Below are positions 32,946 through 42,137 of a DNA stretch of 42,244 bases, piece by piece. The notes beneath the pieces were generated by a model, which saw nothing but the letters and a program-made list of their open reading frames with translations, was not told where the DNA came from and did no database searches. This DNA comes from Desulfobacterales bacterium (GTDB taxonomy: Bacteria > Desulfobacterota > Desulfobacteria > Desulfobacterales > SURF-7): positions 1 to 42,244 of the forward strand of contig JABHLN010000023.1 in the NCBI GenBank assembly GCA_018693105.1, in the 5' to 3' direction. Position 1 is the first letter of the stretch, and every line of letters begins with the position of its first letter. The translations under genes and the position numbers were made by a program.

Positions 32946-35174
32946 CTATGAAAGCCTGTATGCAAGGTGGGTATAGCGTTTTTGTGTTTTGTCGTTTTTT
33001 ATACCGATTGCCATGGCTTTGTAGGTTCCAACTATAACCACAAGCTCCTTTCCCCTTGTAACTCCGGTGTAAATAAGGTTTCTCTGAAGAAGTATAAAAT
33101 GCTGGGTCATTATTGGTATTACTACTGCCGGATATTCCGAACCCTGGGATTTATGGATGGAAATAGCATATGCATGGACAATTTCATCAAGGTCGGTAAA
33201 GTCGTATCTAATATTTCTTCCGTCAAAATTTATGACGACCTCATTATCTTCGATTGATATGCCGGATATCTGTCCAATATCACCATTGAAAACATTCTTG
33301 TCATAATTGTTTTTTATCTGCATTACCTTGTCATTGACACGGTATTTTTTTTCACCCCTTATTAATTCTTCTTCACCTGTTCCCCCTTGATCGGGATTGA
33401 GTGCATTCTGGAGTGAATTGTTAAGACTTCCTGTACCGATAAGCCCTTTGTGCATTGGCGTCAAGACCTGAATATCGTTAACAGGATCGAAACCAAATCT
33501 TCTGGGTATACGTTTCGTAACAAGTTCCAGTATCGTATCAAGGGCTTTTTCAGGATCTTCTCTTTGGATAAAATAAAAGTCCGTATCAGGGTCGCCGGAT
33601 TCGTTTTGGGGTAAATCAAAAGAAGGAATTATACCGTTATTGATTTTATGGGCGTTAATTATAATCCTGCTTTCTTTTGCCTGTCTGAATATTTCATTAA
33701 GCTCTACAACCGGGACTGAACCGGATGTGATAATGTCCTTGAGTACATTTCCTGTGCCTACTGAAGGGAGCTGGTTTACATCACCTACAAGAATCAGGGT
33801 TGAACTTTTCGGAAGAGACTTTAGAAGATGATGCATGAGGACTGTGTCTATCATGGAGACTTCATCGATGATTAAAATATCACAATTAAGCGGGTTATCA
33901 TCATTATGCAGAAAACCGCCTTTTTCAAAACTGTATTCAAGGAGTCTGTGTATCGTCTTTGCTTCAAAACCTGTGGTTTCACTCATCTTTTTAGCGGCAC
34001 GTCCGGTGGGTGCTGCCAGCATTATTCTTATCTTTAACCGGGCAAATATTTTCAATATTGAATTGATTATAGTTGTTTTTCCTGTTCCCGGTCCACCTGT
34101 TACAACCATTACTTTGTTACCGATGGCGCACTTGACTGCATCAACCTGTTTATCCGCAAGTTTTATGGAAAGTTGATGCTGAACCCATTCAAGGGCATTT
34201 ACCGGATTGATGTCCCGGATGGATTTTTTTGAAGTTTTAAGTTTTTTTAAACGTTTTGCTATACCGGTTTCACAGGCATGAAATATTGATAAATATACAG
34301 CTTTGTTGTTTTCCCTGAAATCTTCAATGGTTTCATTAAGATCTTCAATGATAATCTTCTTTTCAATATGTTCTGAAAGTGATGCCAGTGCTTTTTTAAT
34401 AATTTCACTTTCGACCTGAAGTATTTCAATGCTTTTTTTTATGAGCGGTTCATATGGATAGTATGCATGTCCATCATCAGATAACTGGCTAAGGATATAA
34501 AGGATCCCTGCCTGGCATCTAAAATCCGAATTTTTTGAAAATCCGAGCTTTTGAGCGATGTTGTCTGCAATGACAAATCCAATTCCGGAAATATCTGTTG
34601 CAAGACGATACGGATTTGTTTTTACAATCGCTATTGATTTTTTTCCGTATTTTTTAAATATCTTGGTGGCATACCCCGAGCTCACTTCGTAAGTTTGAAG
34701 AAAAAGCATTACATCACGTATTTCTTTTTGTTCATCCCAGGCAACTTTTATCATACCGATGCGCTTTGAACCGATGCCTTCTACTTCTGCCAGCTTTTCA
34801 GTTTCATTCTCAATTATTTTCAGGGCTTTTTTGCCGAATTTTTTAACGATGCGTTTAGCCATAACAGGGCCGATACCTTTAATAAGCCCTGAGCCCAGGT
34901 ATTTTTGAATACCGTAGACAGTTGCAGGAACCGTAGTCTGGTATTTTATTATTTTGAACTGTTCACCGAATTTTGGATGATTTGCCCATTCGCCCTGTAT
35001 TTTCAGGATTTCACCGGGTGACGGTGCCATAAGATTGCCGACGATGGTTACAAAATCCCTCTGCCCGGAAACCTTTAATTTTGCAATTGTGAAACCGCTT
35101 TCTTCATCAGAATATGTTATTCTTTCAATCCGGCCTGACAATTCGGTGAGTATTTTATCGATATGGTTTCTCAT
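32946..35174 (-). CDS. recD2: RecD2-type SF1B DNA helicase
   Basis: 742 residues, typical of RecD2 proteins that act without RecBC. The N-terminal RecD2 region begins with an OB-like segment (FTIAKLKVSGQRDFVTIVGN) and helix-hairpin-helix motifs (GIGPVMAKRIVKKFG, ISGIGFVIADNIAQKLG). Helicase core: Walker A GGPGTGKTT near residue 360, Walker B IIDEVSMID, and the C-terminal HKSQGSEYPAVVIP motif. A 5'-3' DNA helicase in repair or recombination. It is alone on the minus strand with a weak ribosome site before ATG 35174. Confidence 0.93.
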   Translation of the reverse strand: MRNHIDKILTELSGRIERITYSDEESGFTIAKLKVSGQRDFVTIVGNLMAPSPGEILKIQGEWANHPKFGEQFKIIKYQTTVPATVYGIQKYLGSGLIKGIGPVMAKRIVKKFGKKALKIIENETEKLAEVEGIGSKRIGMIKVAWDEQKEIRDVMLFLQTYEVSSGYATKIFKKYGKKSIAIVKTNPYRLATDISGIGFVIADNIAQKLGFSKNSDFRCQAGILYILSQLSDDGHAYYPYEPLIKKSIEILQVESEIIKKALASLSEHIEKKIIIEDLNETIEDFRENNKAVYLSIFHACETGIAKRLKKLKTSKKSIRDINPVNALEWVQHQLSIKLADKQVDAVKCAIGNKVMVVTGGPGTGKTTIINSILKIFARLKIRIMLAAPTGRAAKKMSETTGFEAKTIHRLLEYSFEKGGFLHNDDNPLNCDILIIDEVSMIDTVLMHHLLKSLPKSSTLILVGDVNQLPSVGTGNVLKDIITSGSVPVVELNEIFRQAKESRIIINAHKINNGIIPSFDLPQNESGDPDTDFYFIQREDPEKALDTILELVTKRIPRRFGFDPVNDIQVLTPMHKGLIGTGSLNNSLQNALNPDQGGTGEEELIRGEKKYRVNDKVMQIKNNYDKNVFNGDIGQISGISIEDNEVVINFDGRNIRYDFTDLDEIVHAYAISIHKSQGSEYPAVVIPIMTQHFILLQRNLIYTGVTRGKELVVIVGTYKAMAIGIKNDKTQKRYTHLAYRLS

Positions 35175-35303
35175 GTATAAAAAAACCTTTGTAATGAATA
35201 TCGGATGTTAATTTACCAAAACTGGTAGCATTAATTAATTAAACATACAAGGAATTACATATTCCGAAGAGTATTCCCACCGGCCAAAGCCCTGACTATC
35301 CGG

Positions 35304-35332
35304 TTGACTGCTCAAATCGTATTTGATAAATA
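35304..35332 (+). promoter_or_regulatory. Sigma-70-type promoter upstream of the sirtuin gene
   Basis: TTGACT (35304-35309), 17-bp spacer, TAAATA (35327-35332), about 140 bp before the ATG. A second TTGACA at about 35419 has no good -10. Confidence 0.5.
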
Positions 35333-35471
35333 CTAAACAGGTTACTATTCGGTATCTTTATATGTTTTCACTACTTTCTCAACTCATTGGTTAATGCAAG
35401 ATACCGGTCCTTTTAGCTTTGACAATCAAACTAAAGATCATTCCTGAACTGATGATTTTGGAGAATAAAAC

Positions 35472-36266
35472 ATGAGAAATCAGAATCATGATATTCACCG
35501 GATCGCTGAAAATATTGCAAAAGGCGGGAAAAATATTGTTTTTACCGGGGCAGGGATATCTACGGAAAGCGGTATATCCGATTATCGCAGCAAGGGAGGA
35601 ATCTGGGACAAGTTTACCCCGGTTTATTTTGATGAATTCATGTCTTCAAAAGATGCGAGAATAGAATACTGGAGGCGGAAGACTGAGCTGTATAATCAAC
35701 TTGTTTATGCAGAACCGAATAAGGCGCATAATGCAATTTCTGAGCTTCATGGAATGGGTCTTATTGAAATGGTCATCACCCAGAATATTGACGGCCTTCA
35801 TCAGAAATCAGGTGTGCCTGATGATAAAATAATCGAACTTCATGGTAATACACTTAGAGTTCGATGTATGAGCTGCAGTAAAATTGCATCTGTCCATGAA
35901 ACACAAAAGCGTATAGAAAAGGGCGACCCGGCGCCGGAATGTGAATGCGGCGGATATCTCAAACCGGATACTATCTCTTTCGGTCAGTCAATGCCCATGG
36001 ATGATGTGGAAAGGGCAATGTCTCTTTCCAAAGACTGTAATTTCTTTATGGTTGTGGGATCTACGTTGCTAGTGCAACCGGCAGCTCATATGCCTTTGTA
36101 TGCAAAAGAAGGAGGTGCTTTTCTTGCCATTGTCAACTTGTCTGAAACGCCGTGCGATAGGATATGTGATGTTTTGATACAGGACAAAGCCGGAGAAGTG
36201 CTAAGGGAAATCACCAACCATGTTAAGAAATGGCGTCATAAAAAGTCTCCATCTACTGTGTTATAG
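35472..36266 (+). CDS. cobB: NAD-dependent protein deacylase (sirtuin) with repeat-derived C-terminus
   Basis: 264 residues. Sirtuin motifs in order: TGAGISTESGISDYRS, TQNIDGLHQKSG, catalytic H124 (ELHGN), zinc Cys C132, C135, C157 and C159 (RCMSC, CECGG), FGQSMP and GSTLLVQPAA. It removes acyl groups from protein lysines using NAD+. The final codons (WRHKKSPSTVL and the stop) lie inside the 143-bp palindromic repeat at 36229-36371, so the natural C-terminus was probably replaced when the repeat arrived. GGAG precedes the ATG. Confidence 0.93.
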   Translation: MRNQNHDIHRIAENIAKGGKNIVFTGAGISTESGISDYRSKGGIWDKFTPVYFDEFMSSKDARIEYWRRKTELYNQLVYAEPNKAHNAISELHGMGLIEMVITQNIDGLHQKSGVPDDKIIELHGNTLRVRCMSCSKIASVHETQKRIEKGDPAPECECGGYLKPDTISFGQSMPMDDVERAMSLSKDCNFFMVVGSTLLVQPAAHMPLYAKEGGAFLAIVNLSETPCDRICDVLIQDKAGEVLREITNHVKKWRHKKSPSTVL

Positions 36267-36371
36267 TTGGTGATCAGAAGTTCGACATACTACATGTATG
36301 CCTTCACCCCTGATCAACAGCTATGCCTTGTATATGAAGATTTTTACTTAGCCATAGGTTATACTTTTTAC
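36229..36371. repeat. 143-bp palindromic repeat, copy 2, overlapping the sirtuin 3' end
   Basis: A gapless inverse copy of 22550-22692, about 88 percent identical by hand count. Most differences fall in the two internal stem arms (here ATAGTTGGTGATCAG and CTGATCAACAGCTAT), and the arms still pair at 13 of 15 positions. The central GTTCGACATACTACATGTAT is unchanged. It supplies the last 11 codons and stop of the sirtuin gene. Confidence 0.75.
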
Positions 36372-36417
36372 GAGTTTATTATTATAAATATTACATAGAA
36401 AGGATCAGGTAGATAAT

Positions 36418-37167
36418 ATGCCTTTTTCAATTGCATTAGCCGGTAAAGGCGGCACAGGAAAAACCACCGTAAGCGGAATGCTTATAAAGTATCTTATTTC
36501 AAAGGATATGAAACCCATACTCGCAGTGGACGCTGATTCGAATCCAAATTTGAATGAAGTCCTTGGAATGAAAGTTGACGATACTTTAGGTGATGCCAGA
36601 GAAGATATGAAAAAAGGGAAGGTTCCAGATGGAATGACCAAAGACATTTTTATATCAATGAGGCTTGAGGAAGCTATTGCCGAGTCGGATGATTATGATC
36701 TTATAGTTATGGGGCAGCCGGAGGGATCAGGATGTTACTGTGCTGCAAATACACTGCTTTCCGGCTTCCTTGAGAAATTAACGGGTAACTATGATTATGT
36801 CATCATGGATAACGAAGCCGGGATGGAACATATAAGCAGGTTGACAACAAAGAATTTTGACATCCTTCTTATTGTTACAGACACGTCAAGGCGAGGTCTA
36901 CAGGCTGGATTCAGGATCAAAAAATTAGCTGAAGAGCTTAATATAGGGATAGGTCGGTGCGTTCTTGTTGTAAATCAGGTAAAAGAAGAGCTGCCTGAAG
37001 AGGTTTTAAAAATTATTGAACAAAGCGGTCTTGAACTTGGAGGAACAATTCCTGAAGATCATGCCTTTTATGAGTATGATCTCAATGGACGGCCCACAAT
37101 TGAAATGCCTGAAGACAATAATGCTATAAAAGCAGCATATGAAATATTTGATAAAATTATCAAGTAG
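36418..37167 (+). CDS. cooC: CooC-like nickel-insertion ATPase
   Basis: 249 residues of the MinD/ParA-like P-loop family. Deviant Walker A GKGGTGKTT (9-17), VDADSNPNL, the metal-binding CxC C106-x-C108 (GSGCYCAANT) that marks CooC/AcsF, and IMDNEAGMEHISR. CooC binds nickel and uses ATP to mature carbon monoxide dehydrogenase or acetyl-CoA synthase. No cooS or acs gene is in the window, but the RACo-like gene 1.9 kb downstream supports a Wood-Ljungdahl accessory cluster. Probably soluble, with a weak purine-rich ribosome site. Confidence 0.9.
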   Translation: MPFSIALAGKGGTGKTTVSGMLIKYLISKDMKPILAVDADSNPNLNEVLGMKVDDTLGDAREDMKKGKVPDGMTKDIFISMRLEEAIAESDDYDLIVMGQPEGSGCYCAANTLLSGFLEKLTGNYDYVIMDNEAGMEHISRLTTKNFDILLIVTDTSRRGLQAGFRIKKLAEELNIGIGRCVLVVNQVKEELPEEVLKIIEQSGLELGGTIPEDHAFYEYDLNGRPTIEMPEDNNAIKAAYEIFDKIIK

Positions 37168-37183
37168 TAAATGTGATACTTCA

Positions 37184-37210
37184 GTAAAAATCACAATAGA
37201 TGGCTAAGTA
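37184..37210. repeat. Single-end remnant of the palindromic repeat
   Basis: GTAAAAA, eight unrelated bases, then GATGGCTAAGTA: the same order and spacing as 22550-22576. Only this end is present, between cooC and the methyltransferase gene. Confidence 0.35.
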
Positions 37211-37280
37211 TAATCATGTTGTTAAAGTTTTTACCGTTCTTAAAATTAAACAAATATGAACGTTTCTCAAAGGTCTCGAT

Positions 37281-38153
37281 ATGAAAGGTATTGAAGAATC
37301 TTATTACAGCTCCGGTTCTCCATACCAGCTATTACATATATATTATTTAAAAGGTTCTTTGATTGCCGGGGAATTAAATTTAGGGAACAACTTTATTGGA
37401 AACTGGGAAGAAGACGGTTTTTCTTTTCTTTTCTTTTCGAAACCATCTCCGGGAAAAGTTGAAGATCTTTTAAATGAACAGCCTCATTTGGAATTCATTG
37501 ACAAATATAATATGACATATGAGGATTGGCACGGAGAGAAAATAAAACCATTAAGGGTAGGCAATTTTCTTATATCACCTCCCTGGGATTTACCGGAAGA
37601 AAATAATGAAAAAAATGATGGAGAATTACGAATAATTCTTGATCCGGGTGTCGTATTTGGTACAGGGACACATACAACGACACATGATTGTCTTGAGGCA
37701 ATTGAAATAGCATTTAATAGTGATAAAATTGAAACCGCAATTGATATCGGAACAGGGACGGGACTCCTTGGAATTGCAGCAGCACGTATTGGATGTAAAA
37801 AAACACTTGCCCTTGATTTTAATTATCTCGCTTCAAAGACAGCTTTAAGAAACGTCCGGTTGAACTATCTTCAAGACAGGATTATTGTTGTTCAGGGTAT
37901 GGCAGAGGATTTTATTGACACCAGGGTTGATCTGCTTGTAACTAATATCCATTATGATGTAATGAAGAAGTTAATTATTTCAGATGGATTTCTTTTTTCT
38001 AAATTTTTTATACTATCCGGCTTGATGCGAAGTCAGGCAAGGGTTATTGCCGATATACTTGACAAACTCCCTGTAGAAATAATAAAAACATGGGAGCGTG
38101 ACGGGATATGGAATACTTTTTTAGGAAAGGTATTGCCAGATAAATCAAACTAG
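37281..38153 (+). CDS. PrmA-like (ribosomal protein L11) methyltransferase
   Basis: 290 residues. The C-terminal SAM-dependent methyltransferase domain has the PrmA-type LDPGVVFGTGTHTTTHDCL segment, SAM motif I AIDIGTGTGLLGIAAARIG and LVTNIHYDVM in the NP(P/L)Y-like position. The N-terminal part (WHGEKIKPLRVG, SPPWD) follows the PrmA pattern. PrmA trimethylates ribosomal protein L11. Its place in a cooC/RACo neighbourhood leaves a different substrate possible. AAAGG precedes the ATG, and the next gene starts 14 nt later. Confidence 0.83.
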   Translation: MKGIEESYYSSGSPYQLLHIYYLKGSLIAGELNLGNNFIGNWEEDGFSFLFFSKPSPGKVEDLLNEQPHLEFIDKYNMTYEDWHGEKIKPLRVGNFLISPPWDLPEENNEKNDGELRIILDPGVVFGTGTHTTTHDCLEAIEIAFNSDKIETAIDIGTGTGLLGIAAARIGCKKTLALDFNYLASKTALRNVRLNYLQDRIIVVQGMAEDFIDTRVDLLVTNIHYDVMKKLIISDGFLFSKFFILSGLMRSQARVIADILDKLPVEIIKTWERDGIWNTFLGKVLPDKSN

Positions 38154-38167
38154 TATAGAGAATAAAA

Positions 38168-39007
38168 ATGCTAATTAAATGCTGGGGGTCAAGGGGCTCC
38201 ATTCCTGTTTCAGGGAAAGAATATCTCAAATATGGTGGTGATACCACCTGTATTGAAATAAGAACCAAAAATGATGATATCATTATCATTGATGCAGGGA
38301 CAGGAATTCGCAGGTTGGGAAATCAGCTGATTGAGGAAAATCGTTATAAGTATCATTTCCTTTGTACTCATGCCCATTGGGATCATTTAATGGGCTTTCC
38401 ATTTTTTAAACCTCTGTATATGGCTGAAACTGAAATTAAGGCATACAGGTGCCCATTTCCCGGTAAGTATGTAGAAAAAATGATTAGCAGGGTAATGACT
38501 CCTCCGAATTTTCCAGTAAGATATTCAGATTTGCGAGCTGAGATAACATATGCCGACGGTTGCCCCGGGCAGTTTGAAATTGGTCCTATGTCTGTTGTTC
38601 CGATAAGCCTCAGTCATCCGAACGGCGGCAGCGGTTATAAGTTCATTGAAGATGACAAGACATTTGTTTTTCTCACAGATAATGAGCTTGGTTTTATTCA
38701 TAATAGTGGTCTTCCTAAAGAGTCATACATGGATTTTGTTTCAGGTGCCGATTTATTGATTCATGATGCAGAATACACTCCTGAGGAATATAAAACTGTA
38801 ATTGAGTGGGGACACTCGACATATTCTGATGCCCTTGATATTTCAATGAAGGGTGGTGTTAAGGCACTAGGACTTTTCCATATCAACCAGGAACGGACTG
38901 ATACGGAAATGGATAAAATAGTTAATTCTTGCAGACAAATTATTTCTGATAATAATAATTCCCTTGAATGCGTTGGTGTTAGTTGTAATATGACTTTTGA
39001 ATTATAA
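38168..39007 (+). CDS. Metallo-beta-lactamase-fold hydrolase
   Basis: 279 residues. Metal ligands: HAHWDH near residue 70, LSHPNGG near 155, TDNE, LIHDAEY near 200 and GHST near 215. The opening (CWGSRGSIPVSG, YGGDTTCIEI) is typical of the phosphodiesterase branch related to PhnP/RNase Z. It probably hydrolyses a cyclic nucleotide or phosphodiester; the exact substrate cannot be read from the sequence. It sits between the methyltransferase and the RACo-like gene on the same strand. Confidence 0.85.
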   Translation: MLIKCWGSRGSIPVSGKEYLKYGGDTTCIEIRTKNDDIIIIDAGTGIRRLGNQLIEENRYKYHFLCTHAHWDHLMGFPFFKPLYMAETEIKAYRCPFPGKYVEKMISRVMTPPNFPVRYSDLRAEITYADGCPGQFEIGPMSVVPISLSHPNGGSGYKFIEDDKTFVFLTDNELGFIHNSGLPKESYMDFVSGADLLIHDAEYTPEEYKTVIEWGHSTYSDALDISMKGGVKALGLFHINQERTDTEMDKIVNSCRQIISDNNNSLECVGVSCNMTFEL

Positions 39008-39058
39008 TCACCCACATAACTCACCTAATTAAATAATAATTTCTCCGTTAATACTCAT

Positions 39059-40609
39059 ATGACAAATAAATTAAATAACGGTCTGGTAAAAAGTGTGTCG
39101 CTTTCACCCCCGACTCTACAGGATAATACAGCAGATGCTGACAGGCTTATTAATTCTTTAAAGCAGCAGCTTAATACTGATGATATAAAGACCGATCTTT
39201 ACCTGATACGTGAGGTTCCTGAACTTCTGAGAAAATGGGATTACAGTGCCGAATGTGTTCTGATTAAGGAACGAAACAGGTGGAATCTTATAGGACTTGC
39301 TGAACCGAAAGGTAATAGTGTTATTTCAGGTCTTGCTGTTGATCTCGGGACAACAACTGTTGTTGTTCGATTAATTGACCTTTCAACAGGAAATACATTA
39401 AAAGAGACCTCATTCAATAATCCCCAGATTTCGGTTGGTCCGGATGTCCTGGCACGTATTCATTATTCCGAACAGGATGGCGGCCTGGAAAAACTAAATA
39501 GTTTAATTATTGGCAGCCTGAACGAAACAATTTCTGCACTTTGTTCTTCATTAGGTATGGAAAAAGAAGATATTTATTTACTTTCCGTGGCTGGTAATAC
39601 TGCCATGACCCACCTTTTTCTAGACCTTAATCCTTACTGGATAATCAGGGAGCCTTATATACCTGTTGTAAACAACCCCGGGATATTGAGGGCTGATGAA
39701 CTGGGCATAGATGTAAACCGGCTTGCAAGAATACTGGTTTTTCCGAACATCGGGAGTTATTTCGGCGGGGATCTTATCTCCGGAATACTATACTCGGGTT
39801 TAAATATGTCAGACGATGCATCAATTCTTGTAGATGTTGGAACCAATGCTGAAGTTGTTTTAGGGAATAACAACTGGCTCATCGCCTGCGCAGGTGCTGC
39901 AGGTCCTGCGTTGGAAGGCGGTGTTACAAAAATGGGTATGATGGCAGGACCTGGTGTGATAGATCAGGTTGAAATAGATGCCGACACGTATGAATTCAGA
40001 ATACATACAATTGATGATATGAAACCGAGAGGAATATGCGGTTCAGGCCTTATAGACCTTGCGGCAAATCTTTTTTTAACGGGGATGATTGATATAAGGG
40101 GTAAACTTGTAAAATCAAAATGCGGTGAAAGGTATTTAAGAAAAGAGGATCTTGATCATCTCGTAGTAGTTTCAGGTGATATGTCTTCATCAGGGAAAGA
40201 TTTGACAATAACCCAGGCAGACCTTGACAGTCTGGTCAGGTCAAAAGCGGCAATGTATACAATACTTAAGACAATTACTTCTTCTGTGGGAATGGATCTA
40301 TCCGATATTTCGACCTTTTATGTGGCAGGAACATTCGGATCATACATAAGGCCGGAGTCAGCCATATCCATAGGAATGATTCCCGATCTCCCTCTTGAAA
40401 GATTTAAAGTACTAGGAAACAGTTCACTTGGAGGTGCAACCATGGCACTTTTATCAAGTGATGCAGTTGAAGAGATTGAAAAGATAAGAGACAGCATAAC
40501 CTATATAGAACTAAATGTTAATCAGGAGTTTATGCAAAGGTTCAGCGCCGCTAAATTTCTTCCCCATACAGATCCAACTCTTTTTCCTTCAGTAAAGATA
40601 AATGTCTAA
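39059..40609 (+). CDS. RACo-like ASKHA ATPase lacking the ferredoxin domain
   Basis: 516 residues. The start (VSLSPPTLQDNTADADRLIN) matches the linker of reductive activators of corrinoid proteins. The ASKHA domain follows: LAVDLGTTTVVVRLIDL, SVAGNTAMTHLFL, FPNIGSYFGGDLISG, LVDVGTNAEVVLG, CAGAAGPALEGG, RGICGSGLIDLA and YVAGTFGSYI. RACo proteins use ATP to re-reduce cob(II)alamin in corrinoid iron-sulfur protein or methyltransferases, taking electrons through an N-terminal [2Fe-2S] domain. That domain is absent here, and the 51-bp upstream gap cannot encode it. The ATG at 39059 has no clear ribosome site. It may use a separate ferredoxin; a role in corrinoid activation is likely but inferred. 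Confidence 0.85.
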   Translation: MTNKLNNGLVKSVSLSPPTLQDNTADADRLINSLKQQLNTDDIKTDLYLIREVPELLRKWDYSAECVLIKERNRWNLIGLAEPKGNSVISGLAVDLGTTTVVVRLIDLSTGNTLKETSFNNPQISVGPDVLARIHYSEQDGGLEKLNSLIIGSLNETISALCSSLGMEKEDIYLLSVAGNTAMTHLFLDLNPYWIIREPYIPVVNNPGILRADELGIDVNRLARILVFPNIGSYFGGDLISGILYSGLNMSDDASILVDVGTNAEVVLGNNNWLIACAGAAGPALEGGVTKMGMMAGPGVIDQVEIDADTYEFRIHTIDDMKPRGICGSGLIDLAANLFLTGMIDIRGKLVKSKCGERYLRKEDLDHLVVVSGDMSSSGKDLTITQADLDSLVRSKAAMYTILKTITSSVGMDLSDISTFYVAGTFGSYIRPESAISIGMIPDLPLERFKVLGNSSLGGATMALLSSDAVEEIEKIRDSITYIELNVNQEFMQRFSAAKFLPHTDPTLFPSVKINV

Positions 40610-40922
40610 TAGCCTCAGATAAATAGACACTTAGCTCTGTCAAATTAGCAGATAAAAAGTTATATCTGTAACTAATCATTTTTTACTGCATAGTTGATAT
40701 ATGCAAGATATGCTAAAACAGGATAGCCCAGTTAAGCTACTCATAAAAACGATACTTTGTGGTTTTAGCTTGTCTATGGTATGTTAAATAAATTTTGATT
40801 CTGAATCTTATTTGAATTTGAAACTCTATTTGCTTATCTCTCTTCATTCACTATCTAATCATAACAGTTGCTACTAATTTTTTTTCATAGTTAAAATGGA
40901 AAATTTAAAAGGAGTGACCCTT
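40610..40922. other. Intergenic region with a weak promoter match
   Basis: AT-rich and without a gene. TTGTGG (40757-40762), 17 bp, TATGTT (40780-40785) is a possible promoter for the TPR gene. A small stem CAGATA/TATCTG lies at 40649-40668. Nothing else is recognisable. Confidence 0.35.
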
Positions 40923-41753
40923 ATGAAACACTTGAATATAAAAGCTATCCTTGATGGCCTTTTCATAATGGCCTTTTTTTTGTGCATTTTCGTTGTCCTT
41001 TTTATTGTAGTATCCAGCAACCAGCCAAAATTAGATAGTGCTATAGCCTACTACAGGGGGATTGTCTATTACGTTAAAGGACAGTATGACAAGACCATCT
41101 CTGATGACAACAAGGTTATAGAGATAATTCCGAAGGATGCATTTGCCTACTACAATCGTGGGTATACATATTGGGAAAAAGGCCAGTTTGACAAGGCTAT
41201 CTCTGATTACAACAAGGCCATAGAAATAAACCCGGGGTATGCTGAAGCATACTTCAATCGGGGGATTGCATATGACAACAAAGGCCAGCACGACAAGGCC
41301 ATGGCCGATTACAACAAGGCAATTGAGTTAAATCCAAGGTATTCTGCTTCCAACGACAATAGAGAATTAGCCTATTTTAACAAAAGAGAAAATGAAGTTT
41401 TTAAAATACGTTTTTTTGAAGGAGAAAAAAAACCAAAAAATTCTGAACGCATTTATAAAAATTCTTTTGATAAAGCTACAACAAGATATGTTTATACTGA
41501 ACTAAAAATGAACAACTTACAATACAAAGGGAATACACATGAACATGAGGTAATATGGATTTATTATAATCCTAATGGTTCTTTAAGAGGAAGAATAGAG
41601 GGTAACTTTAATGTCAAGCCTGAGTGGGCCACCGCTTGGATTTATAGAGGTTGGGGATGGCCTTCACCCGGGAATTGGCCGGTTGGAATATACAGGGTTG
41701 TGTTGTTTATAGATGGAGTTAAAATTGGAGACCAAAATTTTACAATAAAGTAA
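40923..41753 (+). CDS. Membrane-anchored TPR protein with C-terminal beta-rich domain
   Basis: 276 residues from the ATG at 40923, which has GGAGTG upstream; an ATG at 40896 has none. A single hydrophobic helix (about residues 10-31, LDGLFIMAFFLCIFVVLFIV) anchors it. Three tetratricopeptide repeats follow (AYYRGIVYYVKGQYDKTISD, AYYNRGYTYWEKGQFDKAIS, AYFNRGIAYDNKGQHDKAMA), the second and third very similar. The C-terminal 100 residues (YVYTELKMNNL, GIYRVVLFIDGVKIGDQNFTI) look like a beta-sandwich of unknown function. Probably a scaffold at the membrane. Confidence 0.75.
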   Translation: MKHLNIKAILDGLFIMAFFLCIFVVLFIVVSSNQPKLDSAIAYYRGIVYYVKGQYDKTISDDNKVIEIIPKDAFAYYNRGYTYWEKGQFDKAISDYNKAIEINPGYAEAYFNRGIAYDNKGQHDKAMADYNKAIELNPRYSASNDNRELAYFNKRENEVFKIRFFEGEKKPKNSERIYKNSFDKATTRYVYTELKMNNLQYKGNTHEHEVIWIYYNPNGSLRGRIEGNFNVKPEWATAWIYRGWGWPSPGNWPVGIYRVVLFIDGVKIGDQNFTIK

Positions 41754-42137
41754 ATTTATACATTTTTTCAATATAAGCAAGGGTGTTAAGTAATTTGCAA
41801 ATAAGTTTGCACCTGTCAGGTGCACCGCACATGATCTGCCCACAGCTTTTACAATAAACTATTTTTTAGCAATATTAGAGAAATTTAACTAAATAATATT
41901 ATCTTTAAAATTGGAGTTCAATTTTTTATCACTGTATATGACCCTCATAGTACCGGATATAGATAGTACACTCAATTCAAATAACAGTTAAGTAATAAAC
42001 GATATCAAACGTTACAGATATCTGCATGAAATCGTTTTGCTGTGTGTGGGTTTCCAAGTCGTGTTTTTTGACTATCAAATGTGTTCAGGTGATGGTAAAA
42101 AGTACATGCCTCTGAAATAAGGTGTTACATCAATTTC
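41754..42137. other. Intergenic region with two small hairpins
   Basis: TGCAAA/TTTGCA (41796-41811) and TGCACCT-GTC-AGGTGCA (41808-41824) follow the TPR gene and may end its transcript, though no T-run follows. The remainder is AT-rich without a gene I can support. Confidence 0.35.

Noticed and set aside
40896-40922. Upstream ATG for the TPR protein
   Set aside because: It has no ribosome site; the GGAGTG inside this stretch serves the ATG at 40923.
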